A DNA stretch of 64,000 bases from Phytophthora quininea (GCA_011947345.1 JAAVTG010000554.1:1364001-1428000); one strand, 5' to 3'. Shown: positions 11,516-23,162, counted from the stretch's first letter. The notes: generated from the letters alone by a model not told the origin. Program-made: numbers and translations.

Positions 11516-11564
11516 AGGGAAGATAAACGTCATGAATTTTCACTAGCCATCGCCGGCTGCCGAT

Positions 11565-13253
11565 CTATGGCTGGGAGGTGCGAGTGAACGTGTAGATGCT
11601 GTACACGTCGCTCATCTCGTTAAAGTGCAGAGCAAACAGCTCAGACACAGCGTCATTGCCCACGAGCGGGTTGGTCTTGTAGTCCTCGGGAACGTTCTCC
11701 ATCTCGCAGCTGAAGCCACGCGACTGCATGGCCTCCTTGAACTCTACCAGCGAGTGTCGCGCTTGCGAAGCCACGTATACGAACCGGCCATCCGATGCAA
11801 GCATGCCGTCCACGACGTTCACGAGTACGGGCACAATTTCCTGGTGATACACAAGATCCGAGCCGAAGAGGACGTCAAACTTGTCGCTGTCGCAGTTGAT
11901 CGGCCAGGTCTCGCGCTGAGCCCAGTCGATAGCCTCCACCTCAATGACGCCTTCGTTCGCCTTGTTCTCCTCCTTCAAAGCCTCCTTCTGTTCCCGACGA
12001 GCACGAATAGCCTTGCAATCTGGCTTGTGCTTTTTCCACGCCTTCTTCTGGCATTCACGAGAGCAGTACGCTACGGATCTGCACCCAGCACAGGTCATGA
12101 GTTTACCTTCCGGGTTGTCGAGGGTAAATCGCTGCACTGCGCCACATCGGCCGCAGCAGTCTAGGACAGGTGGCTCCTGCTTTTCCTCCTCCTCGAAAAC
12201 AGCATTCGCTGCCTTGTTGAGTTCAACGTTGTGTTCCAAATTCTGAATTGTGTGAGCGAACAGGTCGGACAACACGACTCGCTCGGCACTCGTGTACTTG
12301 TGCACTGCCAGACCACTGACTCCGCAGCCCGATCCCAGCTCGCACACCTTCTTGCCATCGAAGACTTCGCGGTGATCGATCACCCATCGACTTAAAATGA
12401 GTGCCGCCGACCAAATCGACACACCAGTGATGTCCTCTTCCGCCGTTGATCCGAACGCATCTTTGCTCCACTCCAACGCCAGCTCCCGCGCACGCAGTGT
12501 CGCCAATCCCGGAGCAAAGTTGAATTCCAGCACAGTCTCCTGCAAGACCTTAGGCGAGCTGCTGCCAGCGGAGTCTTCGTCCTCCTCCACCTCCTCGCGA
12601 ATGGCGTCCTCGCCCATGCCCGTACCCGCCGCCAGCTTCTCCTCCGACGCTGAGCTGTGCTCCAGTAGCATCGCCACTGCCACAAAAAGCACCATAACAA
12701 TCAGCATTGAACGGTGCAATAGTTAGACGCGCGCTCACTCACAGATCTCCGTGTCTTCACACTGGAAGGCCTCCGTGACACATCCCCGACCGAAATTGTT
12801 ACGCGCCAGCACGTCCAGGTCCTTGACGCCGTTCACCAGCAGCTTGACAATCTCGCGGTGCTTGTTCTGCACCGCCCAGTCTGCAGGCAACAACAAGAGT
12901 CAGCATGGACACTGGGATTGTCAAAGATGTCAGCTCTCTCGTACGTAGCGGCAGGTTCCCACTGGCGTTGGGCACGTGTTGAGCTGCGCTCTGCAGCAGA
13001 ATCCTCACGCACTCCACGTGACCATTGGCGCAAGCTGCAACGTGCAAAATCCGCGTCCAAAGAGAGTTAGTAGACATTGATGCATGGGGGCTTGTGAGTA
13101 GAGTCTTCCCTACCCATGTGCAGCGGCGTGTTGAGTGTCTCCGGCTGCACGTAATTCACCAACGCATCTCTCTGTGCGTCATTGGCAGCGTCGAGCAGCG
13201 TCTGCAGCTCGTCGTCGTCGCCGAAGCGCGCTCTTGAGCACGGCGTCCGTCAT
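11565..13253 (-). CDS. Ankyrin-repeat protein methyltransferase with inserted MYND zinc finger
   Basis: Exons on the minus strand: 13253-13114, 13034-12945, 12880-12743, 12676-11565. Splicing joins LNTPLHMACANGHVECVRILL and GNLPLHWAVQNKHREIVKLLV, good ankyrin repeats, to a class I SAM methyltransferase of the METTL21/Methyltransf_16 type: CELGSGCGVSGLAV (motif I), VLSDLF, and FDVLFGSDLVYHQEIVP. Between motif I and the second half lies a MYND zinc finger with pattern CCGRCG...MTCAGCRSVAYCSRECQKKAWKKHKPDC. The first exon needs a two-base (GC) addition at about 13228-13232 to keep frame. The family methylates lysines of chaperones or translation factors; the target here is unknown. The unspliced ATG at 12719 lies in an intron and was rejected. 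Confidence 0.85.
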
Positions 13254-13399
13254 GTTGCAAATGACCTTGACGCCCAACCAATCGCTGTACCGGCGTGTAG
13301 GTACGGCCGAAGTGACCAATGAGAGCGCAGGACCACTTCAACTTGCCTTTTCGGGAAACAAGAAAGCAGGCGATCGAGGCAACCAACAGTAACACGACG

Positions 13400-16300
13400 A
13401 TGCTGCTCTATTTGCTGCTACTGCTGCTGCTTGACAGCGGTCTCGGCCGAGATGGGGATCAAGACGCAGCAATCTCCAGCTTTTAGCCGAGAGAGAAGCC
13501 TGGGACCCCATGTGCCTTTACACCTTCAGCAACAGCACACACATAAGGAACTGGGTTCCTGGAGACAGATGCCCGTTTGGGGATCTACAACCAGACAGCA
13601 ACTTGGTGACGAGCTCGAACACAGCAAAGTCCTACTGGCAGCTCGGGGTTCGCCTAGTAGAGGACGCGCGCAATGACTCGACGCATGTGCAGCTTTCTTC
13701 CTCGAGCTCCGTCTCAGCACGAGAGTTCTTCACCATGTCGGCGGTAAGGAATCAATCGGTGGACGGATCTGGAGTGACGTTCGAATTGGTGCTGCGCCGT
13801 ACGACGACCAACCAGAGTATGACGCTGTTCTCCATTGCCAACGAGTATGACGAGTGCGCAGACCCGGGCTTCAGGCTCGACATCAACCAACACCAAGTCC
13901 TGGTCTTCGTCTACTTTTTACCAATATTCGAAGAAGGCAGCGACGCTAGTGTTGAGGCGTGCTATGAGCAGCGACTCTTTTCAGTGGATGGCTCGAGTGC
14001 GTGTCAACTGCCGCCGCTTGCTGATCCGATAGAGAACACGCCACCCGTTCACATCATCGTAACACTGGATCCATCTAGCCAGCGAGGCCTCTGGAAGACC
14101 GACTTCTACTTGAGCTACACAGATATTGAGACCATGGAGAGAGTGAACTGCGAGGCGCATGATGAGCAGCACCCTCCGACCACGCAGGTGCTGAGCAACC
14201 TCATTCAAGGTCGATATCAGTTGTTTCTGGGGAATAGTCCTCGCAACGTGAGCTCACCACGACAACGTAAGCGTTTCGCGTCTGCGCGCGAGTTTGGATC
14301 TCTGACCAATGCCAACTACTCGATGAACACCACCGAGCGGCTCCGTGTCATGCTCAAGCAAAAGCTGGATAGCATCAGTGGTCCTCGATTGCCCAAGGCG
14401 ATGCGAATATTCGGCGACAAATTCATCTCGCTGCACGTCTTGGGGATCTCATTTCCGCCGTTGACTGAAGACACGCCCTTAGCTTTCCTGCGAAATAAGA
14501 TCGCAGATTTTAAGGAGCAGTACGGGGATCAGATCGTGGACTACTTGGTCCGTTTAGTCCAGAAGAAAACTCGTGGGCCGATTGCGACCTCACACGACCA
14601 GGGATCGCCTGCCAGTAGTCGCGGTCAAAGTTCCCTGAGCCGGTTTGGCAAAAGTAGCAATCCCGGCGAGTTTTCGAGAGCGTCATTGTTTCAAGGAGCA
14701 GGTGGAGCGAACTTCGACCTTTTCCACTTCGCCATCTATCGTCGCGTAGTATCAGCTGAGCAAGTGGCTGGAATTGCAAGACAATGGCTGATACCGGCGC
14801 GGCAATTTCCGTCTTGGCACCAAACAATACGAATTCCTGAGGATTCGGTAGTGGAGCTGGATCTTACGCTGCTCCACGGAGTCTTCAACGATATTCGTTT
14901 GGAGCTACGCGGTGTACCAGAATTCGGACAGCTATCACTCCTTCCCAACAAAACCGTGGTGACCAAAAGTAATCTCCAAGAGTTTCGACGGCTTCCGCTC
15001 AAGTCCCAGCACAAAACAGTTTTCCGACCGGGGCCCGACCAAAACAATGAGAACCTCCCGTTGCCAAACCCAGTAGCGTTTTCTCGCAGACTGAAGCCAT
15101 ACGCTACTATTGCCTTTGGAATTGCTGAGAGTCTTGCAGGACGCGATGTCAACCGGAATATGACAGCGCAGATCGACATTTATGTGGACGCTGTGAACGA
15201 TGCACCTCGGCCGCAACAATCCAAGACGAGGATGTATGTCAAACGAGATACTCCCGTTCTGCTGGAGTTAAAGGGAAATGATGTCGATGGAGCTCCTTCG
15301 ACTGAATCAACAAACACATCTTCAAGTGACTATTCACCCAGCTTGTGTTTGTCAGGTGCGACAACAGAACCTACCCGCAAACGACAGGAATTAAAAGTAA
15401 TCCGTACACCAACAAGCGGAAAGTTGTTTGACTGCAACGCGAGCTGTGGCGAATTGGTTACCAAATGGAGACAGGGTCTCGAGTCACTTGAGTCTGATCG
15501 AATCTTCCGAAACTCCACGGATGGTGGAAATGCTACCCACTCTACCAATTTGTTGTACGTTTATCACGGTTGGAGACAAGATGATGTCGTTCAGGACCTC
15601 AATATGTCACCTGTGGTCGATGAGCTCCACTACCAATTGACCGACGGAGATCTAGGCATTTTCTCCGATGTTGTTGTTGTCCAGTTTGCTTTGGAAAGAA
15701 CCAAAAACGGAAACGTGGCTCACGACGCCGAAAGCAACGTAATAGCTGTCGTTCAGCTGTATGAAGACTCTCTTCGGGTGCTGAATGTCGCCGACATGGA
15801 TCCTTTGTCCGCATTTTTCAACTCCCAGACACGATTTGAAGTGACCAAACTCCCAGTGCACGGCTCGCTCCACCAATATCAAACCATCCGAGAAAGTCAA
15901 TCGGATGATCCTGTCAACCACGAAAGCACCAACGTGTCGCTCGCGAATGTCGGAAGGCACATAACAACCTCGTGTGCTGTGGTTGCAGACCCTCTTGGCC
16001 GAATCATTTACGCGCCCAATCTCGACTACTTCAATTTTCAGCCACAATATTCCTTCGACGATGTCGCCGATGCAGATTTCTTCGAGTATCGGATTCTAAA
16101 CGTCACTCAACCGCGTATCCAGGAGCTACAGGTTCACAACAACTCACCAGTAACCCTATTTGCTGACAGAAGCAAGACACGAAAAGTCGAGATGGAGGTC
16201 GTCAATGTGCCAGATGCGCTCGTTGTGCTACCGCCGCTTGTGTTCAAGGCAAAGCCCTCGGATAATGGTACGATACCAACCCCGTAGTCTTCAAAGACCC

Positions 16301-18188
16301 CGACAGTAGCAACTCTGAAGACCAATACCAAGTGAACCTTCAAGCTGAAGACGGAACGTTCGAGTTGCAGCTGGGTTTTGCGATCACCGACGAAGATGTC
16401 ATGACGGAATGTCCTTTTGAGCGACCGTGCACTCTTAATCGTAGCACGGACGGAGCTTACTTGAACGACAGCTCAAACATTGACTCAGACTTCGTGCTGC
16501 ACTTCCACATCGCTACTCAGCTCTACGACCCATCACATGTCCAGGTATCAGGGACGAAACCAGCATTGGATGTTGCACTCTCAGCGCTTACAGTTCATGG
16601 CTATCGTGCAAATCCTTGGGCGACCGCATGCACAACGACATTTACACTTTTGGTCAAGCGTATTGGCATTGACAATGGTAGTGATCACGCCATGCTTGAA
16701 ACGCAAACACATTTCACGGTTGTTTTTCGGCGACTTCATCTGCTGCTGGCGCAAACATACTATCAAACTCGCAGCTCCAGAGATACGTGTGGACAATCGT
16801 CATTGTGGTGTTGTCGTGCATTGTGATAACCAACGCATCCTGTTTCTCCGTCATATTTTGCTGTTGCTGCTGCAGCAATGCAAAGCGACGCGAGAGATTC
16901 GAGCAGCGGCAACGCGCTTTTCAGGCGCAGGTGGTTCAAAACGACCACGAATACTCGATACTGCTGATGAGCCTTGCGGATTTGTTGCTGGAACCAAACC
17001 TGCTCGTGACTTCATGCTTGCTGAAAAGCTGCATGGTTTCTGACCAAGCCCAGTCCACGTCAGAAATCTTGATCCAAGCTTTCACCTTGCGGAGCTTGTT
17101 CCCTGTTTTAGAAAGTGGACGCCAAGGAGTTCGACTTGTCTTTCAACTGATGGCGAACGAGTTGGAGACTGGAATAACCACCGTGATAGAAGATGAAGCT
17201 CGCTGCCAGCATCGGGGATTTCTGAAGGGGCCCAGTACAGCCAGTAGAGCGCTTGCTCACTATTGCCGGGCTGTTGGGAGCAACTGGATCTCGACAGTTA
17301 TCGGTCTGAGTGCTGGCGGCAGTGATTTCTACCGGGGACACGCTGCTTCGGAGCTTGATGCCCTGCTGGATAGACTTTCCAAGCAGATTACGACCCTTCC
17401 AGTCGAAATCGTTATCTTGTGCCGCGCATGTGCCAAACTCCCCAAAAGACGTGTGAAAGTGATCGACAGGCAGAGCTGGACGCAGTTCACCTTGTCTTTT
17501 CAATCATTTCCTTGGCCCAGCACTGATATTCCCAGGCCTTCACACTGGGTTATCCACCAAGCAGCAAGCAACCTTGCAAAACATAGCGTACCGATTCGTG
17601 GGGTTTGCCAGCCAGTGGAGAAATGAAGGCACCAGCACGTCTGTCCCTTCGCACTCTCTGTCTCGCTGCAGCAGCAGCGACAGTTTGCTCGGCACTTTCG
17701 AGGCTAAACACCATAACCCAGTCGCACTTCAGCGCCGCTACCAAGATTTACTAACCACCATCTGCAGTTCTCCAGCCATGATAAGTTCGTACGACGCCAG
17801 TGGGGCCCCCGACGACGTCGACTGCGAGCTCATGGCGATGTGTCTGATGAACATCCACAGCGTGCTGGACAGCAACTTTGTCGCGTTTCGACGGAGACTC
17901 ATCAACGCCCAAGTCAGAGCCAGCCCTGAAGACGACCGACTGCCGCGTATAACGCGTCTCCTCAAGGCGCTGAGCTTCCCGATCGCAGACATCCACACGC
18001 TCGTCGCCTACGCTCAATGCGAACTCGAGAACAACCCGCTGCTCTGGAACGGCTTCGGCTTCCAGGATTGGCAGGACCGAGCAGCAAACCACCCTTCAAC
18101 AACCGACGGCAGCCCTGTGTGGACCAACACATCCGTACTGGAGAGCAGCAACGCGTCCCCTCAAGAGGTCGACTATCTCGCGGCGTAG
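13400..18188 (+). CDS. Receptor-like membrane protein: LamG/cadherin-like ectodomain, one TM, RasGAP-like domain
   Basis: The ATG at 13400 opens a signal peptide (MLLYLLLLLLLDSG). About 1595 residues follow if four one-base breaks are bridged: TTTT at 13481-13484, near 16270, T5 at 16723-16727 and TTTT at 17497-17500. The ectodomain has a LamG/concanavalin-like region (GVTFELVLRRTTT to FHFAIYRRVVSAEQVAGIA), then cadherin-like or CSPG-like repeats (IPEDSVVELDL, VDAVNDAPRPQ, LHYQLTDGDLG) and many N-glycosylation sites. A span at 16787-16860 (VWTIVIVVLSCIVIT, then a Cys cluster) leads to a cytosolic part resembling RasGAP: FLKGPSTASRALAHYCRAVG and later a LGPAL segment where the family has .CPAI. 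Arginine-finger position is Lys. Function would be signalling; activity is doubtful. Confidence 0.75.
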
Positions 18189-18290
18189 CATAAAGATACT
18201 TTAGCGTTCGACTCCAACTGTCCCAATTACCGTTTCTAATACAAAAACCAATATAAATGCATCACCACAACCGGACAGAGCTCATTGATC

Positions 18291-19088
18291 ATGGCCGAGT
18301 CCGACGCAGACTGGCCTGTGGGGCCGCTCGTGTCCGACCGCATGTCCCCGCTGTGCCTCAAGGCCGAGTACGTGGGCAACGCCAATGCCAATTTCATGCT
18401 GGGCATCGACTCGCTAAACGCGCGCTACGAGGCGCTGCGACGTGTGCGCGGAGACGGCAACTGCTTCTTCCGAGGCTTAATCTTCGCGCTGTGCGAAAAG
18501 CTGCTGCCGTCGGGAGACGCGGAGGACGCCAGCGGACCACTGAGGACGCGCATCCAGCAGACGATCCAGCAGTCCAAGGCGGAGCTGGTGGCCATCGGCT
18601 ACAGCGACGTGGCCATCGACGCCTTCTGGGAGACCTTCGTGGACTACCTGGCAGCTATGGAGAGCAGATCCCACGCCGAGCTGGTGCAGGACTTCCAGAC
18701 GGAGGGCGGAGAGGCCGAGTACCTGGTTTGGTACATGCGGCTGCTGACGGCCGGTCACCTCAAGAAGCACGCGGAGGAGTTCCAGCCGTTCATCGACGGC
18801 CTCTTCCCAGGACAAACGGTCGCCCAGTTCTGCGCTGCCGAAGTGGAGCCCATGGGCAAAGAGTGCGACCAGCCGCAGATTGCTGCGTTGACGCAGGCGC
18901 TGCAAGTGGGCGTGAAGATCGAGTATCTGGATGGCAGTGCTGGACCCGGGGAAGACCTGCAGAGCTATGTGTGCTCACCTACAGAGACGGAAGAGCGGCT
19001 CTCCATCACGCTGCTATATCGACCTGGACACTACGACATTTTGTACCCGCGCGAGGGCGGAGACACAGAGCAAGAAGTGTCCGAATAG
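18291..19088 (+). CDS. Otubain-family deubiquitinase (peptidase C65)
   Basis: About 265 residues, single exon. Otubains cleave ubiquitin chains in the cytosol and nucleus. The catalytic Asp and Cys lie in RRVRGDGNCFFRGLIFAL (about residues 47-64), and the catalytic His in LLYRPGHYDILYP near the C-terminus. The helical insert between them (TFVDYLAAMESRSHAELV, YLVWYMRLLTAGHL, EFQPFI) is as in OTUB1/2, and length matches the family. The ATG at 18291 (MAESDADW) was chosen because the frame upstream only offers a TTG. It begins about 100 bp after the stop of the receptor-like gene on the same strand. Confidence 0.94.
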   Translation: MAESDADWPVGPLVSDRMSPLCLKAEYVGNANANFMLGIDSLNARYEALRRVRGDGNCFFRGLIFALCEKLLPSGDAEDASGPLRTRIQQTIQQSKAELVAIGYSDVAIDAFWETFVDYLAAMESRSHAELVQDFQTEGGEAEYLVWYMRLLTAGHLKKHAEEFQPFIDGLFPGQTVAQFCAAEVEPMGKECDQPQIAALTQALQVGVKIEYLDGSAGPGEDLQSYVCSPTETEERLSITLLYRPGHYDILYPREGGDTEQEVSE

Positions 19089-19245
19089 CACGCTAGACGT
19101 GTAACACTCCCAACATTATACCTGTTTTGCATCTCTGCGTCATATTTTTACCTGAGCAAGTCTGCAATTCGCTGCACCCACCTCCACGCAGTCGATGGCG
19201 CCACACTCTGCTGGTGCCTCTAGTTCTCGGGCTTAGTCCTCGGTT

Positions 19246-20038
19246 CTACTTGGTTTTGTTGGCTAGAGCCACGTCCTCCACCGCGACCGAGTGAGCGGCA
19301 CTGCAGAGCTGCGCCACGTTGATGACGTTCTTGCACACGCAAGCCGGCAGACACACGTAGTAGCACAACTAGCGGACAACAAAGACGTCAGACCTCACAA
19401 GATAAATGACTCTTTCGAGGTCAACGCACCTGCATGACTGGCACGTTGATGACGGGGACGAGCATGGACGGCTCGAAGTGCAGCACGTAGAGCAGGATGT
19501 AGAAGAGCTCGGTGCCGACGCAACAGAAGCCGAAGAACGGGTAGCAGCCGTAGTAGAACCGCAGCAAGAAGTTGCGCTCGGCCGGCACGAGCTTGTGGTG
19601 GCCCCTGCTCGAGTACATGTGGTACCAGTGGCTAGCGAAGTCCAGGATCAGCAGGTACGTGAATACCAGCATGTACTGCGGATACAAGTGCGACAGCACC
19701 ACCAGCAGGCCGGCGGTGGAGCAGCGATCCGTCACCATGTCCAGTACGGCGCCGAACGACGAGCCTGGTTATTGATGGATACAAGAGCGGTGAGTTCGGT
19801 TATAAGAGCAGCGTCATGCAGTTGATCCCCTCCCCGTACACTGGTCGCAGAGTCGAGCGAAGAAGCCATCGAAGTAGTCGCACGTGAAGCTCAGCGCGTA
19901 GCACAAGACGCTCGTCTTGAAGTCCGTGAGTGCCACCGCCAGACTGTAGAGCGTCAGCAGCACGCGCGTGTAGCCGATGAGGTTGGGCACGTAGAAGAAC
20001 ACGCCCGTCACGGAGCGCTGCGACTTGGACTCAGCCAT
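19246..20038 (-). CDS. PIS1: CDP-diacylglycerol-inositol 3-phosphatidyltransferase (PI synthase)
   Basis: Three exons on the minus strand: 20038-19840, 19764-19430, 19368-19246; all introns are GT-AG and phases agree, giving 218 residues with no frame break. The enzyme makes phosphatidylinositol from CDP-diacylglycerol and myo-inositol in the ER membrane. The CDP-alcohol phosphotransferase signature is complete after splicing: CDYFDGFFAR...SSFGAVLDMVTDR (D-G-x2-A-R...G-x3-D-x3-D). Membrane segments include VPNLIGYTRVLLTLYSLAVA and YMLVFTYLLILDFASHWYHM. The C-terminal KNVINV.QL matches PI synthases rather than other family members. It is divergent from the gene at 20188 with 149 bp between start codons. 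Confidence 0.95.
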
Positions 20039-20057
20039 CCTGTATCGATCCCTTTGC

Positions 20058-20071
20058 AAAATGGGGAAGGT
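20058..20071 (-). promoter_or_regulatory. Probable core promoter of PI synthase
   Basis: On the minus strand ACCTTCCCCATTTT fits YCAYTYYNCAWTTT at about 12 of 14 positions, 20-33 bases before the ATG at 20038. Confidence 0.5.
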
Positions 20072-20187
20072 CCAGCACCATCATTCTTATGGTAGGATAT
20101 ATCCTAACATAGTAATTAGAATCCTTGTATTAACCTAATCTAAGGTGCGGTGGCCAATATTGAACCGGCAGCAAATACTGTACCAGA

Positions 20188-21391
20188 ATGGCCACGTCAG
20201 CGCTCTTCCGCCTGTACCCGGACGCTGTGCATGACTCGCAGTTCGCGGCCTACGCGCTGCTGGTGGTGGCACCCGTCTCGTCGCTCGTGTATCGGCTGCT
20301 GCTGAGCCGCGGCAAGAAGACGACGCCCGGCCAGGTCTACTTGCTGTCCTACGTGGTGCCGGCGGCACTGATGCTGGTCGCAGTGGTAGGAGGCTGCTCT
20401 ACCTATGGAGGGGCAATCATACAAACCTGACTTGTCTGTGTGTATGATTTAGAAATATTATCAAGACCAGGCCCAGAAGAACGTGTACAAACTGCTCCAG
20501 ATGAGTCGAGCGGACAACCAGTACACGTGCGCCAAGAAGTTCGCGTTCCTGAGGCACAAGTTCTCGACGGGAGAGATGTCGGCCGAGGCCTGGCAGATAA
20601 TCGACCGAGCTTATGATGTAGTGCCCTACCTATTGCTATTCTACCTTTATGAACCAAATCTGACGCTGAGCACTTCGTTTTGATTCCTGCAGCACATTTA
20701 CAACGAGCAGTCGAGGTATTTGTACGACTTTTGGGGCCCTGGCAACGAGAAGATGTCGATGAACGAGACAATCGCTAATGTTGCGCTGTTCTACGTGCTA
20801 TGGATCGTGATCATGTACGTGCAGCGCAGTGTGGCGCTTTCATTGGCGACGTGTGATGCTGATCTTGTCGATTTCTTTGAGCAGCTACGCCGTAACATCA
20901 CCCGTGCCAGCTCGCATTGCCAGCAAGTGGACGTACTCAATACTTATGATTGTACGTGGATTATCCATGCTGGATGTTATCTTTTCGGTGAAGGAGCATT
21001 GACATTGACTGCATCGCAGCTCATGTGCTTGGAGGTGACGATGAGACTGATGAAGGTCGACCCCGTGATCAAGGAATTGAACCCGTACTTAACCCCGCGC
21101 GAATTCCTATTGTGGTGCCACTGGTTTATCCCTGTGTTCGTTTTCGCGATGGTCTCCATCAAAAGGGTCTTCCATGTTGACATGGATAAACACCAGAAGC
21201 GAGTGCTCCTTCACATGCTAGAGAAGAACAAGGTAGGCAGCGTATCATTTTCGCATTGCCATGTATTCACACTAACTGTGCATTATCCGACGCTGCTTAT
21301 CAAGGAAACGATGGAGGAACTGAAAGCGCTCGAAGTGGAATTGAATCCGGAAGATAGAAGCTCTGATCACGCCACAAAGAAAACAAACTAA
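20188..21391 (+). CDS. Multi-pass membrane protein with degenerate J-like domain
   Basis: Four exons: 20188-20385, 20453-20617, 20693-21232, 21305-21391; all phases are zero and all introns GT-AG, giving 329 residues. Two N-terminal spans (AAYALLVVAPVSSLVYRLLL; VYLLSYVVPAALMLVAVV) precede NVYKLLQMSRADNQYTCAKK then AWQIIDRAYD-HIYNEQSRYLYDFWGP, which resembles helices I-II and III-IV of a DnaJ domain. The HPD tripeptide between helices II and III is absent (HKFSTG), so it should not stimulate Hsp70 in the normal way. Further spans (IANVALFYVLWIVIMYV; WFIPVFVFAMVSI) and a charged tail follow. I do not recognise a named orthologue. It shares a short divergent promoter with PI synthase. Confidence 0.78.
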
Positions 21392-22256
21392 GCCTATGAC
21401 GCAGCGAATGGCCCATTTGCAGGGGATGACGGCAACCCATCGCCACGACGCCACTGCGCTTCGGTGGATTGCCGCAAAAATACAGATATTGCTTCACCAA
21501 AGATTGGGCTCGGACTGCGTTTATCACGGGCGATGGGGAATTATCAGGGCGTTCACGGCGTGAAGTGGCTCGTCTCTTTTGACGATCACGATTGTCAAGC
21601 CGACGGTTGGTGCTGGCACGCCGACAACTTTCGTTGCCAACATACAAAGCAATCCATACCGGAACGACTGGACCAGCGGCTGGAATGCTGGCGACGAATG
21701 ACGAGTTCGGCGAAAAATTCGCGCGACAGCAAGGATTGTCGAGTGCCGTTCCGCGACTAGACTATTGCTCCCGCCAGCAATAGTATTTACTGAGTACTCG
21801 GCGGTGGAGACATGCTCAAGTGCAGATCGGCGAGCGCACAGCCCTTTCTAGGTTAATTGGTGACGTCCAGTTGCGCCGGTTTTAGTTGGCGCTAGCTGAG
21901 CGCATCCACCAAGTCGGCGCAAAGTCGGCAAGCCCACGCAACGCGTTTGGCAGCACTGCTGGCAGCAGAACGATTTTGTTGGGAGCACGCAAGACTAGCG
22001 GCTTCGCTTTGTCCTCACGCTTGCATAAAACGAATGGCAAACGCTGCTTGCTGCGGGAGTTGCTCGATAGCCGGACTGCACCTTGCGTTCCGTCGTTCAC
22101 ATGCTGTTGACGGTGTCCAAGTGCTGCGTAGCAATGCCACTGAGAGACGACTGCGCATACTGCTCATGAGCGCGAACGCTCACTCTTGCTTTTGCTTGGT
22201 GAAACCCTCCAGTTTCCATCGCCGGCGTCGCCTTTCAGACCTTCTTCGTCTACACG
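21392..22256 (+). other. Intergenic region before aquaglyceroporin
   Basis: 865 bp with no convincing gene; short frames here lack any family feature. It holds a probable core promoter near 22180 close to the aquaglyceroporin. Confidence 0.5.
22180..22193 (+). promoter_or_regulatory. Probable core promoter of aquaglyceroporin
   Basis: TCACTCTTGCTTTT has a perfect initiator half (TCACTCT) and a weaker flanking half, 64-77 bases before the ATG at 22257. Confidence 0.4.
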
Positions 22257-23162
22257 ATGTCCATGGATGCCTTCAACGACAAACACGACCTCGGCTATGT
22301 GGATTTGGAGGCCCACGCCGCCCTCGACGGTCACTCTACGACTGGTGGTTCGAGTGCCCCGGTGGTGGACGTTCCGTACCGCGTGAAGAGTCCACTCGTC
22401 AAGGAAATGATGGCGGAGTTCCTGGCCACGTTCATTTGCATGCTCTTCGGTCTCGCTGTGATGGCGCAAACCACTCTGAGTGACAGTGCTAGCGGCAGCT
22501 TCGTGACGGTCGCAATGGCGTGGGGTTCGCGTACTTCCTTGGTATCACCGTTGGTGGCGGAGTGTCGGGTGCTCACTTGAATCCGACCGTGACCGTAACA
22601 CTGGCCCTGCTCAAGATGCTGCCGTGGAAGAAGGTGCCTCTCTACATCCTCACCCAGACAATCGCTGCGTTCGTGTCGGCGGTGGTGGTGTACATTATAC
22701 CGACCCATGTTCAACGAAGTGGACCCCGACCGCATGACGACCCACACGGTGTTTGCGACCTTCCCGCACGAAAACGTCGGTAACTTCACGTGCTTCCTGA
22801 CCGAGTTTCTCGCGGCGGCGCTGTTAATCCTCGGAATTCTGGCGCTGCTGGACCAGCACAACCGCCCGATCGGCGCTCACGCGGTTCCTCCCGCCATCGG
22901 CGTGCTGGTAACTGCGATCGCGATGGGCTTTGCGATGAACACGGGGCTGGCCGCCAACGCGGCTCGCGACCTGGGTCCCCGACTTTTCATGCTGATCGCT
23001 GGCTGGGGCACTCGCGTGTTCACGTTGAACCATTACTACTTCTGGATCCCGCTAGTGGCCCCCGTCATGGGCGGAGCCGCAGGCGCCTTCGTGTACGAGG
23101 CGCTGGTCGGCTATCACCACGTCGATCGGTTCCGCGGACCATACCCCGAGTACCGGTTCTAA
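22257..23162 (+). CDS. Aquaglyceroporin-like MIP channel with variant NPA boxes
   Basis: About 302 residues with six membrane spans if two one-base breaks are bridged (GGGG at 22522-22525; about 22695-22700). MIP channels pass water, glycerol or other small solutes. Segments: KEMMAEFLATFICMLFGLAV (TM1), AWGFAYFLGITVGGGVSGAHL (TM2), the first half-helix box HLNPTVT, then PLYILTQTIAAFVSAVVVY (TM3), FLTEFLAAALLILGILAL (TM4), PAIGVLVTAIAMGFAM (TM5), the second box LAANAARDLGPRLF and WIPLVAPVMGGAAGAFVYEA (TM6). The Asp after the second box (ARDLGPR) is the glycerol-facilitator mark. The boxes read NPT and NAA rather than NPA and NPA. A 55-residue acidic N-terminal tail precedes TM1. Confidence 0.88.

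Noticed and set aside
12550..12738. Upstream minus-strand start (MHRSMLIVMVLFVAV...) of the methyltransferase as a signal-peptide form
   Set aside because: The hydrophobic stretch is translated intron; a good GT-AG junction joins ankyrin sequence to the reading frame at 12676.
20950..21020. Possible intron (GTACGTGG...CATCGCAG) inside exon 3 of the J-like gene
   Set aside because: Removing it shifts the frame away from the downstream membrane segment; the unspliced frame is open and continues correctly.
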